Positions 1 through 5,344 of a stretch of 5,344 bases of DNA are shown piece by piece. The number at the start of each line of letters is the position of its first letter. Positions within the stretch are counted from its first letter, which is position 1. Source of the stretch: Nitrospirota bacterium (GTDB taxonomy: Bacteria; Nitrospirota; Thermodesulfovibrionia; Thermodesulfovibrionales; Dissulfurispiraceae); the NCBI GenBank assembly GCA_013349595.1, contig DUZI01000233.1, forward strand, positions 1-5,344, in the 5' to 3' direction. Below the pieces are notes generated by a model. That model did no database searches, had not been told where the DNA came from, and saw only the letters and a program-made list of their open reading frames with translations. The position numbers and the translations under genes are program-made.

Positions 1-88
1 AACAGCCGCAAGTGTTTGAACCCGAAGAAACGGGGTCCCCAAAAAGTCGCAAGACTTTTTGGGGTGGTAGTTGAGTTTTGCGGCTGTA
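1..88. repeat. Structured repeat end: two hairpins enclosed by an inverted repeat
   Basis: Three nested pairings are visible. The outer arms are ACAGCCGCAA at 2-11 and its exact reverse complement TTGCGGCTGT at 78-87. Inside them are a small hairpin CCCG-AAGAAA-CGGG (21-34) and a perfect 12-bp hairpin (37-64). Together they could fold as a three-way junction in single-stranded DNA or RNA. The right outer arm overlaps module A. Because the arm at 2-11 lies at the window edge, it could also be the start of an inverted copy of module A continuing upstream. Such folds are typical of palindromic intergenic repeats and of some mobile-element ends, but the family is not recognised. Confidence 0.6.
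37..64. repeat. Perfect 12-bp hairpin with GCAA tetraloop
   Basis: CCCCAAAAAGTC (37-48) pairs without mismatch with GACTTTTTGGGG (53-64) around the loop GCAA, which is a GNRA-type tetraloop when read on the plus strand. Neither strand has a run of T directly after the stem, so it does not look like a standard intrinsic terminator. It is more likely part of the repeat element at this end of the window, though a role as a transcription barrier for upstream genes outside the window cannot be excluded. Confidence 0.75.
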
Positions 89-147
89 GCGAAAGGGGCA
101 TTAGAACTGTCAAAACGAACGAAAGAGACTTATCCTTATCGCTGGAT
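71..147 (+). repeat. Repeat module A, left copy
   Basis: This stretch matches the minus strand of 4995-5078. Exact blocks are GCATTAGAACTGTCAAAAC (98-116 against 5053-5035) and a 22-base block (126-147 against 5016-4995). The block at 73-97 matches with scattered substitutions. Between the two exact blocks the right copy carries nine extra bases (ATAGCTCCT). Read in the frame starting at 71 it gives SFAAVAKGALELSK, and the right copy gives SFAAVAKEALELSK. Two of the differing codons are synonymous and one is not, which suggests an ancestor that was coding. No intact gene remains. Confidence 0.7.
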
Positions 148-188
148 TTGGGTTTTGCTTTATTCTTTTTATAATGCAATGTTTTTTG

Positions 189-293
189 CTAAAGATTCTC
201 AAGGTTTCTTTTATAAGGTGTCGTATAAAATTTTTCACCAACCCTTCCTACTTGATTTTATTAAGCTCTCAGTACTATCGCTGATTTTGGGTG
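189..293 (+). repeat. Repeat module B, left copy
   Basis: This stretch matches the minus strand of 5294-5184. The core is a 22-base identity (209-230 against 5277-5256) containing TAAGGTGTCGTATAAAA. It is followed by the shared patterns TTCACCA-CCCTTCCTA and CTATCGC-GATTTTGGGT, separated by small insertions or deletions. In one frame both copies read FFYKVSYK, after which the left copy is shifted relative to the right copy. Here module B follows module A; at the right end the order is reversed. Confidence 0.7.
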
Positions 294-304
294 GTTTTAA
301 AAAT

Positions 305-334
305 TTGAAACTTTATATAGATATAAGGGATAAT
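305..334 (+). promoter_or_regulatory. Probable sigma-70-type promoter of the PPC-aspC-era operon
   Basis: TTGAAA at 305-310 (5 of 6 to the -35 consensus) and GATAAT at 329-334 (5 of 6 to the -10 consensus) are separated by 18 bases. A start of transcription near 341 would leave a leader of about 45 bases before the ATG at 385. The site lies just downstream of module B and outside the aligned repeat, so it seems to belong to the operon. No operator or riboswitch was seen in the short leader. Confidence 0.6.
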
Positions 335-370
335 TACGGCCTAAATTTACATTTGTTTGGATTATCAACA

Positions 371-376
371 AGGAGG
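371..376 (+). promoter_or_regulatory. Ribosome binding site of the PPC-domain gene
   Basis: AGGAGG is followed eight bases later by ATG at 385. A TTG at 382 in the same frame is only five bases away and is a rarer start, so this site favours ATG 385. Confidence 0.75.
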
Positions 377-384
377 GCTTTTTG

Positions 385-822
385 ATGAATTATCAGGTGG
401 GAGAGCAAGGGAGGGTGGTAGTTGTAAGGTTTGAAGATGATGACAAAATCTTGGAAGGTCTCCAAGAAATAGCCAAAAAGGAGAACATAAGGGCAGGTGT
501 AATTTTCGTACTTGGCGGTATTAAACAGGGCCGTTTTGTAGTAGGTCCTGAGAAAGATGATGAGATGCCACCGAAACCAATGTGGCGTGACATAACAGAG
601 AGCAATGAAATGGTTGCCTCTGGCACAGTCTTTTGGCAGGGAGATGAGCCAAAGATACATCTTCATTGTGCCTTTGGCAAAAGAGATGATGTAAAAATGG
701 GTTGTTTGAGGGAAGATACGAAGACCTTTCTTGTCCTTGAGGCAATAATTATGGAGATAAGGAATGTTAATGCAGTAAGAGAATATGACCCATCAAAAAA
801 ATTGTCTCTGTTAAAACTATAA
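385..822 (+). CDS. PPC-domain (DUF296) putative DNA-binding protein
   Basis: The product has 145 residues, the usual size of a single stand-alone PPC/DUF296 domain. The family pattern is visible: an N-terminal strand segment (VVVVRF, 11-16), the IRAGVIFVLGGI segment around 35-46, the turn E-M-V-A-S-G-T (75-81), and PKIHLHCAFG (89-98) with the conserved HLH at 92-94. In many members a Gly-Gly-His-Leu motif follows and adds a third histidine; here the equivalent place reads GCLRE (106-110), so a metal site of that kind would be changed or absent. There is no signal peptide or membrane segment, so it should be cytoplasmic. PPC domains are linked to AT-rich DNA binding in plants, but the bacterial stand-alone forms have no settled function. 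It is the first gene of the unit, with 15 bases before the aminotransferase. The start follows from the Shine-Dalgarno site at 371-376. The family call is firm and the function is open. Confidence 0.88.
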   Translation: MNYQVGEQGRVVVVRFEDDDKILEGLQEIAKKENIRAGVIFVLGGIKQGRFVVGPEKDDEMPPKPMWRDITESNEMVASGTVFWQGDEPKIHLHCAFGKRDDVKMGCLREDTKTFLVLEAIIMEIRNVNAVREYDPSKKLSLLKL

Positions 823-825
823 ATC

Positions 826-830
826 AGGAG
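826..830 (+). promoter_or_regulatory. Ribosome binding site of the aminotransferase gene
   Basis: AGGAG lies seven bases before ATG 838. The in-frame TTG at 832 is only one base from this site, so ATG 838 is the likely start. Confidence 0.7.
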
Positions 831-837
831 ATTGAAT

Positions 838-2034
838 ATGGTTAATATTTCAGAAAGGGCTAAAAGGGTTAAGCCCTCAGCAACGCTTGCAGTAGATTCA
901 AAGGCAAAGGCATTAAAAGCTCAAGGACTTGATATTATTAACTTTGGAGTTGGAGAGCCTGATTTTGACACACCAGACTTTATCAAAGAGGCTGCTATTA
1001 AGGCAATCAAAGAAGGATTTACAAAATACACCCCCGTTGGTGGGACAGATGAGTTAAAGTCAGCTATTATTGAGAAATTTGAAGTTGATAACAATCTGCA
1101 TTACAAACCAGAAAATATCATCGTATCTTGCGGGGCAAAACACAGTCTATACAATATCTCGCAGGCAATACTAAGTCCTGGAGATGAGGTTATAATCCCT
1201 GCACCTTATTGGGTATCTTATCCTGATCAAACCTTGCTTAATGATGCTGTCCCTGTTATTGTCCCAACCTATGAGGAAGATAAATTTGTCTTAAAGGCTG
1301 AACAGATTGAGTCTGTCATTACAACAAAGACAAGGGCTCTTATTTTAAACTATCCTTCAAATCCGACAGGTTTTACTTATGACAAAAAATCCCTTGAGAA
1401 GATTGCTGAACTTGCAGTCAAACACAACTTTTATATCATATCAGACGAGGTATATGAGATGTTTTTATATGACGGTCATAGCCATATTAGCATTGCTTCC
1501 TTAGGTAAGGAGATAATGGGAAGGACTATAGTCGTTAATGCACTATCTAAATCCCATGCCATGACAGGTTGGAGGATTGGCTATGCGGGTGGCCCTGCAG
1601 AGGTGATAAAGGCTATGACAAGTATTCAAAGTCAATCAACCTCAAATCCCACATCAATAGCACAGAAGGCAGCTGTTGCAGCACTGAAAGGACCAAAGGA
1701 TTTTACCATAAAGATGGTTAAGGAATTTGAGACTCGCAGAAATTTACTTATTGATGGATTAAATAGCATTAATGGTATTAGATGTATCTTGCCTGTTGGG
1801 GCTTTCTATGCCTTTCCAAATGTCTCTGCCCTTTATGGCAAAAAGAAGGGTTCAAGGGCAATAAATTCATCCTTTGATTTTGCTATGTATATGCTTGAAG
1901 ATGCTAATGTAGCCCTTGTCCATGGTGAAGCCTTTGGAAATGACAATCACATAAGGGTATCTTATGCCATCTCAAAAGAAAATATTCAAACAGCCTTGTC
2001 AAGGATACAAAAGGTAGTATCGGAGTTAGTTTAA
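838..2034 (+). CDS. aspC: Pyridoxal-phosphate aspartate aminotransferase, class Ib
   Basis: The product has 398 residues, the normal length for fold-type I aminotransferases of the class Ib aspartate group. It transfers the amino group of aspartate to 2-oxoglutarate, giving oxaloacetate and glutamate, in the cytoplasm. Visible landmarks are GVGEPDFDTP (37-46), the YTPVGGTDELK segment (64-74), PSNPTG with cofactor-contacting N175, D203 and Y206 in SDEVYE, the Schiff-base lysine K238 in SKSHAMTGWRIGY with R246, and the substrate-carboxylate arginine R373 in HIRVSYA. K101 in SCGAKHSLYN sits where class Ib enzymes such as the Thermus one have a lysine that recognises the distal carboxylate, which supports aspartate specificity. 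Some relatives also accept prephenate, and this cannot be excluded. It lies 15 bases after the PPC gene and 4 bases before era, so cotranscription is likely. The symbol names the activity; other annotators may use aat or aspB. Confidence 0.93.
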   Translation: MVNISERAKRVKPSATLAVDSKAKALKAQGLDIINFGVGEPDFDTPDFIKEAAIKAIKEGFTKYTPVGGTDELKSAIIEKFEVDNNLHYKPENIIVSCGAKHSLYNISQAILSPGDEVIIPAPYWVSYPDQTLLNDAVPVIVPTYEEDKFVLKAEQIESVITTKTRALILNYPSNPTGFTYDKKSLEKIAELAVKHNFYIISDEVYEMFLYDGHSHISIASLGKEIMGRTIVVNALSKSHAMTGWRIGYAGGPAEVIKAMTSIQSQSTSNPTSIAQKAAVAALKGPKDFTIKMVKEFETRRNLLIDGLNSINGIRCILPVGAFYAFPNVSALYGKKKGSRAINSSFDFAMYMLEDANVALVHGEAFGNDNHIRVSYAISKENIQTALSRIQKVVSELV

Positions 2035-2038
2035 AGAG

Positions 2039-2920
2039 ATGTCTTCTTTTAAGAGTGGTTTTGTTGCCATTGTAGGTCCTACAAATGTAGGCAAATCAAC
2101 CCTGCTAAATGCCCTGATTGGCGACAAGGTCTCTATTGTGTCATCAAGACCACAGACTACAAGACAGAATATAAGGGGCATAAAAAACCTCCCTAATGGA
2201 CAGATAGTATTTGTAGATACACCAGGTATTCATAAGCCTGTGCATAAACTCGGAGAGAAGATGATTAAAGAGGCTTATGACTCTTTTAAGACAGTAGATT
2301 TGGCAATATTAGTTGTTGATTGCAGGAAGAGGACAAATTCAGAGACGAAGATTATAAGTGAATTAAAAAAGACAGAAGTCCCGACGATATTGGTAGTAAA
2401 TAAGGTAGATTCTATAAAAAAACCACTCTTGCTCCCAATCATTGATAATTTCAGCAAGTTGGGTTTTTTTAAGGAAATAATTCCAACATCGGCAATAAAA
2501 AGGGAAGGACTACAGGAACTCCTAATGGTGGTATTAAAATATCTGCCTGAAGGACCCAAATATTTTGATGATGATATTTTAACTGACCAATATGAGCGAT
2601 TTATGGTTGCTGAAATTATAAGAGAAAAAGTAATGGAAAACACAAGGCAAGAGGTGCCTCACTCTGTGGCTGTAGATATTACCTCTTGGCAAAAACGAGA
2701 TGATGGTCTTATTTCAATCCATGCAAACATACTCGTTGAAAAAGAAGGGCAAAAGATTATTATAATAGGTAAAAAAGGTGCTATGCTTAAAAAGATTGGC
2801 ATAGAGGCGAGAATTGAAATTGAACATTTACTCGGTGATAGAGTATTTCTTGAGCTATGGGTAAAGGTTAGAAAGGCTTGGAGAGAAGATGAAAAACTGC
2901 TTCAATCATTGGGGTATTAA
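2039..2920 (+). CDS. era: GTPase Era, 30S ribosome assembly factor
   Basis: The product has 293 residues, a full-length Era (usually about 290-300). The N-terminal GTPase domain shows the G1 P-loop GPTNVGKST (13-21), the G2 region SSRPQTTR (35-42), G3 DTPG (60-63) followed by the Era-type IHKP, G4 NKVD (121-124) and G5 SAIK (151-154). The C-terminal KH domain has its RNA-binding GKKG loop at 244-247 and the Era-type ending, with WVKVRKAWRED at 274-284. Era binds the 3' end of 16S rRNA and helps 30S maturation; a peripheral membrane association is known for the family. The start codon lies 4 bases after the aminotransferase stop. The only purine-rich stretch close by (AAAGAG) abuts the ATG and a CGGAG lies further upstream, so translation probably depends on coupling to the preceding gene. 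All key motifs are intact. Confidence 0.97.
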   Translation: MSSFKSGFVAIVGPTNVGKSTLLNALIGDKVSIVSSRPQTTRQNIRGIKNLPNGQIVFVDTPGIHKPVHKLGEKMIKEAYDSFKTVDLAILVVDCRKRTNSETKIISELKKTEVPTILVVNKVDSIKKPLLLPIIDNFSKLGFFKEIIPTSAIKREGLQELLMVVLKYLPEGPKYFDDDILTDQYERFMVAEIIREKVMENTRQEVPHSVAVDITSWQKRDDGLISIHANILVEKEGQKIIIIGKKGAMLKKIGIEARIEIEHLLGDRVFLELWVKVRKAWREDEKLLQSLGY

Positions 2921-2923
2921 AAA

Positions 2924-3376
2924 ATGCTTATTCAAATGAAAGTAGAAGGATTATTGTTCGACCCAAGAAGTGGTATGTATATTCTGCTGCTTCAACAAAT
3001 TGATGGGATGGAGACACTTCCTATATGGATCGGCAAACCAGAAGCAGATTCAATTGCCCTTGCAATTGGAAAGGTGGCTACCCCGAGACCATTGACCCAT
3101 GATTTAATAAAAAACATCTTTGATGTACTCAAAATAAATGTATCACGGGTTGTAATAACAGAGATTATTGATAACACCTATTATGCTATCATTTATATTT
3201 TAAATGGTAATACCGAGCTGCTTATTGATTCCAGACCATCAGATGCAGTTGCAGTTGCATTAAGAATAGGGGCACCCATATTTGTATCGACAGATGTTCT
3301 TACCTTTAAAAAATCTGATGAGCTTGAAGAATGGTTAAAGAATCTAAAACCTGAAGACTTTGGAAATGTAATGTAG
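2924..3376 (+). CDS. Bifunctional nuclease family protein (DUF151/BFN)
   Basis: The product has 150 residues and consists of a single DUF151 domain. Diagnostic segments are LPIWIGKPEADSIALAI (32-48), RPLTHDL (55-61), the variable YYAIIYI strand (86-92) and IDSRPSDAVAVALR (101-114), ending in an acidic tail. Plant and mycobacterial-type members have been reported to have DNase and RNase activity, but most bacterial members are untested, so nuclease activity here is inferred from family only. Some relatives carry a C-terminal UVR motif; this one does not. It starts 3 bases after era, with no strong Shine-Dalgarno site, so coupling to era is likely. Its place between era and recO groups it with RNA- and DNA-handling genes, but that is context and not proof. 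The protein should be cytoplasmic, as no signal peptide is seen. Confidence 0.9.
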   Translation: MLIQMKVEGLLFDPRSGMYILLLQQIDGMETLPIWIGKPEADSIALAIGKVATPRPLTHDLIKNIFDVLKINVSRVVITEIIDNTYYAIIYILNGNTELLIDSRPSDAVAVALRIGAPIFVSTDVLTFKKSDELEEWLKNLKPEDFGNVM

Positions 3377-3425
3377 TTATAAAAGTTTTTCGATAGTGAA
3401 AGTTTCTTAACAGGTATCCTAAAGT

Positions 3426-4148
3426 ATGATTAGAAATACAGAGGGTATTGTCCTTAAGACAGCGATATATGGAGAGGCTGATTTAATTGTTACCTATTTG
3501 AGCAAGGATTTTGGCATTGTAAAAGCCTTTGCAAAGAGTCCCCGTAAGATTACAAGTCGTTTTGGCAGTAGCTTAGAACCACTCACATATTCAAAAATTG
3601 CCTTATTAGGCAAAGAAAATATCTCCCTTCCGAGACTGACAAGGTCTGACATCATCAAATCTTTTAATGATTTAAGGGAAAACATCAATTGTTTCATAGA
3701 GTTATCAGAGATTATAAAGATGAATCTGTCGCTTATCCATGAAGGTTCTACTGTGAAAGAACTTTTTGACCTCCTTTATAAAACACTAATTTATCTACAA
3801 CAAGGGTATGATAGGGCTATGTATCTTTTATTTTACAAGATTAAGTTTCTTGAAAGAACGGGCTACATGCCTAATCTTGATGTATGTGGGCTCTGTGGTA
3901 GGGAAATAAAAAAGTTTAGCAATAATTCCATTAATTTCCATATTAATCATGGCTCTATTTTATGTAACAACTGTTCGTCTTTTGAAAGCAAGGCAATTAA
4001 CATTAACAAATCCTCTCTTGTTTTTTATTCTGCCTTGAGGAACTGGCATATACAAAAGTTATCAAGGCTTTCTGCGCACCCTTCAGTCTTGATTGAACTC
4101 TCTCAAACGATAAATGCCCATATTGGATTCATAACTGCAAAAAAATAG
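3426..4148 (+). CDS. recO: DNA repair protein RecO
   Basis: The product has 240 residues, a normal RecO length. The N-terminal OB-fold region begins with the typical TEGIVLKTAIYGEADLIVTY (5-24), then FGIVKAFAKSPRK (29-41) and the RFGSSLEPLTY segment (45-55). The helical C-terminal half carries a four-cysteine zinc site, C154-x2-C157 and C180-x2-C183, preceded by FLERTGYMPNLD (141-152). RecO loads RecA onto SSB-coated single-stranded DNA together with RecR and anneals complementary strands. It follows the DUF151 gene after 49 bases, with only a weak AGG about 11 bases before the ATG. No clear promoter or terminator lies in that gap, so it is probably read from the upstream operon. It ends 6 bases from the stop of a convergent gene. 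Overall similarity is typical of RecO, a fast-diverging family, and the zinc cysteines are intact. Confidence 0.93.
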   Translation: MIRNTEGIVLKTAIYGEADLIVTYLSKDFGIVKAFAKSPRKITSRFGSSLEPLTYSKIALLGKENISLPRLTRSDIIKSFNDLRENINCFIELSEIIKMNLSLIHEGSTVKELFDLLYKTLIYLQQGYDRAMYLLFYKIKFLERTGYMPNLDVCGLCGREIKKFSNNSINFHINHGSILCNNCSSFESKAININKSSLVFYSALRNWHIQKLSRLSAHPSVLIELSQTINAHIGFITAKK

Positions 4149-4154
4149 TCTTGA

Positions 4155-4910
4155 TTACTTTATTTTCCCCAGAGATGCTATATAAATTACAAATTCTTCC
4201 TCTCCATCAACTTCTATCAATTTATCCATTAGTAATTGATCATAAGCTCCGATTGCACAAACACCGCAATGAATAGCATATGCAGAGAGGTAGAGATTTT
4301 GGCATACATGTCCGATATCGATTGCAATAACCTTATGACTCGCCAATCCATATCGCCATTCCATCCTGTATGGTATTGTGGACCATATGAAATTAACACT
4401 TGCCTTTCCTGTAAAGGACTGTCCTAAAGTACCCATAATAATACTAGTTTCGATATTCTCATCAAGTCTTATGGGTAGCAAGCTGTGTTTTGTAGGCATG
4501 TATCTGTAAATGCCTTTATCTAATCCAATTACATTTATGGCTGTAATATAAGTCTCAAAACTATGTCTGCATCCTGCTGAAGGGACTGTTCGTAAGGCAA
4601 CTGCAGGATTTATGACTTTTTGTATTCCTTGAGTTGTGTAAAGCAAAAAAGATAGTTCGTCTAATTTTAATGGTTCTTTAGTAAATACACGATGACTTCT
4701 CCTGTTATTTATTGCCTCGAATAAGGAGGTTTCCTTATCAATGATAGATTGAAAGTCAGGCAGTTTTATAAGGGTATAGCCTTTGTCATAAGGCTTTTCT
4801 AATGGGGGTGGTTGTAATCCCATGCTTTGATCAGTAAGAGAGAAGTCAATCATCTGCCTTATGCTATCTTTTAGAAAAAATCTAAATTCATTGATTTGTT
4901 TTTTTGTCAT
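4155..4910 (-). CDS. SagB-type nitroreductase-family flavin oxidoreductase
   Basis: The product has 251 residues, counting from ATG 4910. It carries one nitroreductase-fold domain of the SagB/ThcOx subgroup: an N-terminal lead with P-P-P-L (34-37), the FMN-contacting NNRRSHRVF (68-76), LDELSFLLYTTQGI (83-96), RTVPSAG (107-113), a GIYRYMPTKHSL segment that matches the family GvYhY pattern, and a C-terminal ASLGK. In place of the common SAGALYP the sequence reads SAGCRHS, a small departure in the active-site region. SagB proteins in peptide-toxin clusters oxidise azolines to azoles, but no cyclodehydratase or precursor peptide is seen here, so a stand-alone FMN reductase or dehydrogenase of unknown substrate is the safer call. 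In-frame ATGs at 4922 and 4913 are possible starts; the ribosome binding site favours 4910. The gene converges on recO, and no confident promoter was found upstream of it. Confidence 0.87.
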   Translation of the reverse strand: MTKKQINEFRFFLKDSIRQMIDFSLTDQSMGLQPPPLEKPYDKGYTLIKLPDFQSIIDKETSLFEAINNRRSHRVFTKEPLKLDELSFLLYTTQGIQKVINPAVALRTVPSAGCRHSFETYITAINVIGLDKGIYRYMPTKHSLLPIRLDENIETSIIMGTLGQSFTGKASVNFIWSTIPYRMEWRYGLASHKVIAIDIGHVCQNLYLSAYAIHCGVCAIGAYDQLLMDKLIEVDGEEEFVIYIASLGKIK

Positions 4911-4915
4911 CATAC

Positions 4916-4920
4916 CCTCC
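4916..4920 (-). promoter_or_regulatory. Ribosome binding site deciding the nitroreductase start
   Basis: On the minus strand GGAGG (4920-4916) lies five bases before ATG 4910 and two bases before ATG 4913. It overlaps the upstream ATG at 4922, so a start at 4922 would place the binding site inside the coding sequence. The start is therefore most likely 4910. Confidence 0.65.
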
Positions 4921-4994
4921 ATTATTACTTCATCTGTTTAAGAAAGACTATTTCTAATTAAATCTTTATTTCATTAACTTACCTAACCCCCGAG

Positions 4995-5078
4995 ATCCAG
5001 CGATAAGGATAAGTCTTTTTTGTTCAGGAGCTATGTTTTGACAGTTCTAATGCTTCTTTTGCTACAGCAGCAAAACTA
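4995..5078 (-). repeat. Repeat module A, right copy (inverted)
   Basis: This is the minus-strand match to 71-147, with exact blocks at 5053-5035 and 5016-4995. One minus-strand frame, open from 5143 to a stop at 5026-5024, includes LPQNSDRV followed by SFAAVAKEALELSK. A second frame, shifted by one base, reads APEQKRLILIAGSRGLGK (5031-4978) and stops at 4968-4966. No start codon with a ribosome binding site precedes either frame, so this looks like decayed coding sequence and not a working gene. Confidence 0.7.
5057..5075. repeat. Short hairpin inside right module A
   Basis: TTTTGCT (5057-5063) and AGCAAAA (5069-5075) pair perfectly around the five-base loop ACAGC. The left copy has lost this pairing through substitutions at the matching positions. 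It is not followed by a T run on either strand, so it is not a convincing terminator. Confidence 0.5.
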
Positions 5079-5081
5079 ACC

Positions 5082-5201
5082 CTATCGCTATTTTGGGGTA
5101 ACCAAATTACCCATTGACAAAGGGAGAATTTTAAAGTATTTTTTTAAATAAAATTTATATTACCATATTAAATATTAGAAATGACCCAAAATCGGCGATA
5201 G
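5082..5201. repeat. Imperfect inverted repeat around an AT-rich spacer
   Basis: CTATCGCTATTTTGGGGT (5082-5099) is an imperfect reverse complement of ACCCAAAATCGGCGATAG (5184-5201). The arms are 18 bases each and enclose about 84 very AT-rich bases. The right arm is the end of module B, and the same sequence occurs in the left copy at 275-292. The left arm abuts module A, so the junction between the two modules is itself palindromic. Confidence 0.55.
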
Positions 5202-5294
5202 AACTAAAAAGCTTAGTAAAATCAGCAAGTAAGATAGGAAGGGCTGGTGAAGGATTTTTATACGACACCTTATAAAAAAAGTTCCTAGGGGGCT
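5184..5294 (-). repeat. Repeat module B, right copy (inverted)
   Basis: This is the minus-strand match to 189-293, with a 22-base identity at 5277-5256. A minus-strand frame stays open from 5325 to a stop at 5157-5155 and reads FFYKVSYK, then SPALPILLADFTKL, then IADFGS, a composition that resembles real protein. There is no plausible start codon. The left copy shares the first part in frame and then goes out of frame. On the minus strand module B comes before module A here, the reverse of the left end. Confidence 0.65.
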
Positions 5295-5344
5295 TTGTTA
5301 TAAGGCATTGGTTTAAATGTATAAATCAAAAATATAAATAAAAT

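Larger units (their letters stand above)
4923..5344. other. Right flank without an intact gene
   Basis: This stretch holds the inverted copies of modules A and B and AT-rich DNA between and around them. No complete reading frame with a start codon and ribosome binding site, no tRNA or rRNA, and no transposase was recognised. The bases 4923-4990 should contain the nitroreductase promoter, but no convincing -35/-10 pair stands out. Confidence 0.6.

Noticed and set aside
37..64. Intrinsic terminator
   Set aside because: The stem is strong, but no T run follows it on either strand.
1..300. CRISPR array or IS transposon end
   Set aside because: There are no regularly spaced direct repeats and no transposase reading frame. 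Hairpins alone are not enough to name an IS family.
71..385. Open frame of 104 codons starting at TTG 71
   Set aside because: It has no ribosome binding site, covers both repeat modules and the promoter of the next gene, and its right-hand counterpart is interrupted. It is better read as repeat sequence or decayed coding DNA.
334..666. Minus-strand open frames overlapping the PPC-domain gene
   Set aside because: They lie opposite a clear coding gene, have no family features and no ribosome binding site.
2275..2643. Minus-strand open frame of 122 codons inside era
   Set aside because: It is a shadow of era; the opposite strand has all five GTPase motifs.
3377..3425. Separate promoter for recO
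   Set aside because: No convincing -35/-10 pair is present in the 49-base gap.
4236..4427. Plus-strand open frame of 63 codons opposite the nitroreductase
   Set aside because: It is a shadow of a well-supported gene, with no recognisable domain or ribosome binding site.

Overview
The window is an AT-rich bacterial chromosome segment. Five genes run left to right, one gene faces them from the right, and each end carries a diverged copy of the same non-genic repeat. Era and RecO identify it as bacterial housekeeping DNA. The gene mix (PPC/DUF296 protein, class Ib aspartate aminotransferase, bifunctional-nuclease family protein, stand-alone SagB-type nitroreductase) would suit an anaerobic Nitrospirota- or Desulfobacterota-like bacterium. 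That placement is an impression, and nothing here fixes the lineage.

Layout. 1-300: a strongly foldable repeat, with a perfect 12-bp hairpin at 37-64, followed by two sequence modules called A (71-147) and B (189-293). 305-334: a good sigma-70-type promoter. 385-3376: four closely packed genes, namely a PPC-domain protein, an aspartate aminotransferase (aspC type), era and a DUF151 bifunctional-nuclease protein, with gaps of 15, 4 and 3 bases. 3426-4148: recO, after a 49-base gap and probably in the same transcription unit. 4155-4910 (minus): a flavin-dependent SagB-type oxidoreductase that converges on recO with only 6 bases between the stop codons. 4911-5344: about 430 bases without an intact gene, holding second copies of modules A and B on the minus strand in the opposite order (B then A).

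Era (30S ribosome assembly GTPase) and RecO (RecF-pathway recombination mediator) are commonly neighbours in bacteria. The aminotransferase supplies aspartate/glutamate metabolism, and the PPC and DUF151 proteins are small conserved proteins of uncertain biochemical role. Nothing in the operon suggests a defence or otherwise specialised system.

The least ordinary feature is the repeat pair. The copies share exact blocks of 19-22 bases, sit in inverted orientation around the six genes, and have their modules permuted. Parts of them read like decayed protein-coding sequence, including a P-loop-like stretch. They may be remnants of a dispersed repeat or mobile element; no transposase, CRISPR array, rRNA or tRNA gene was recognised.
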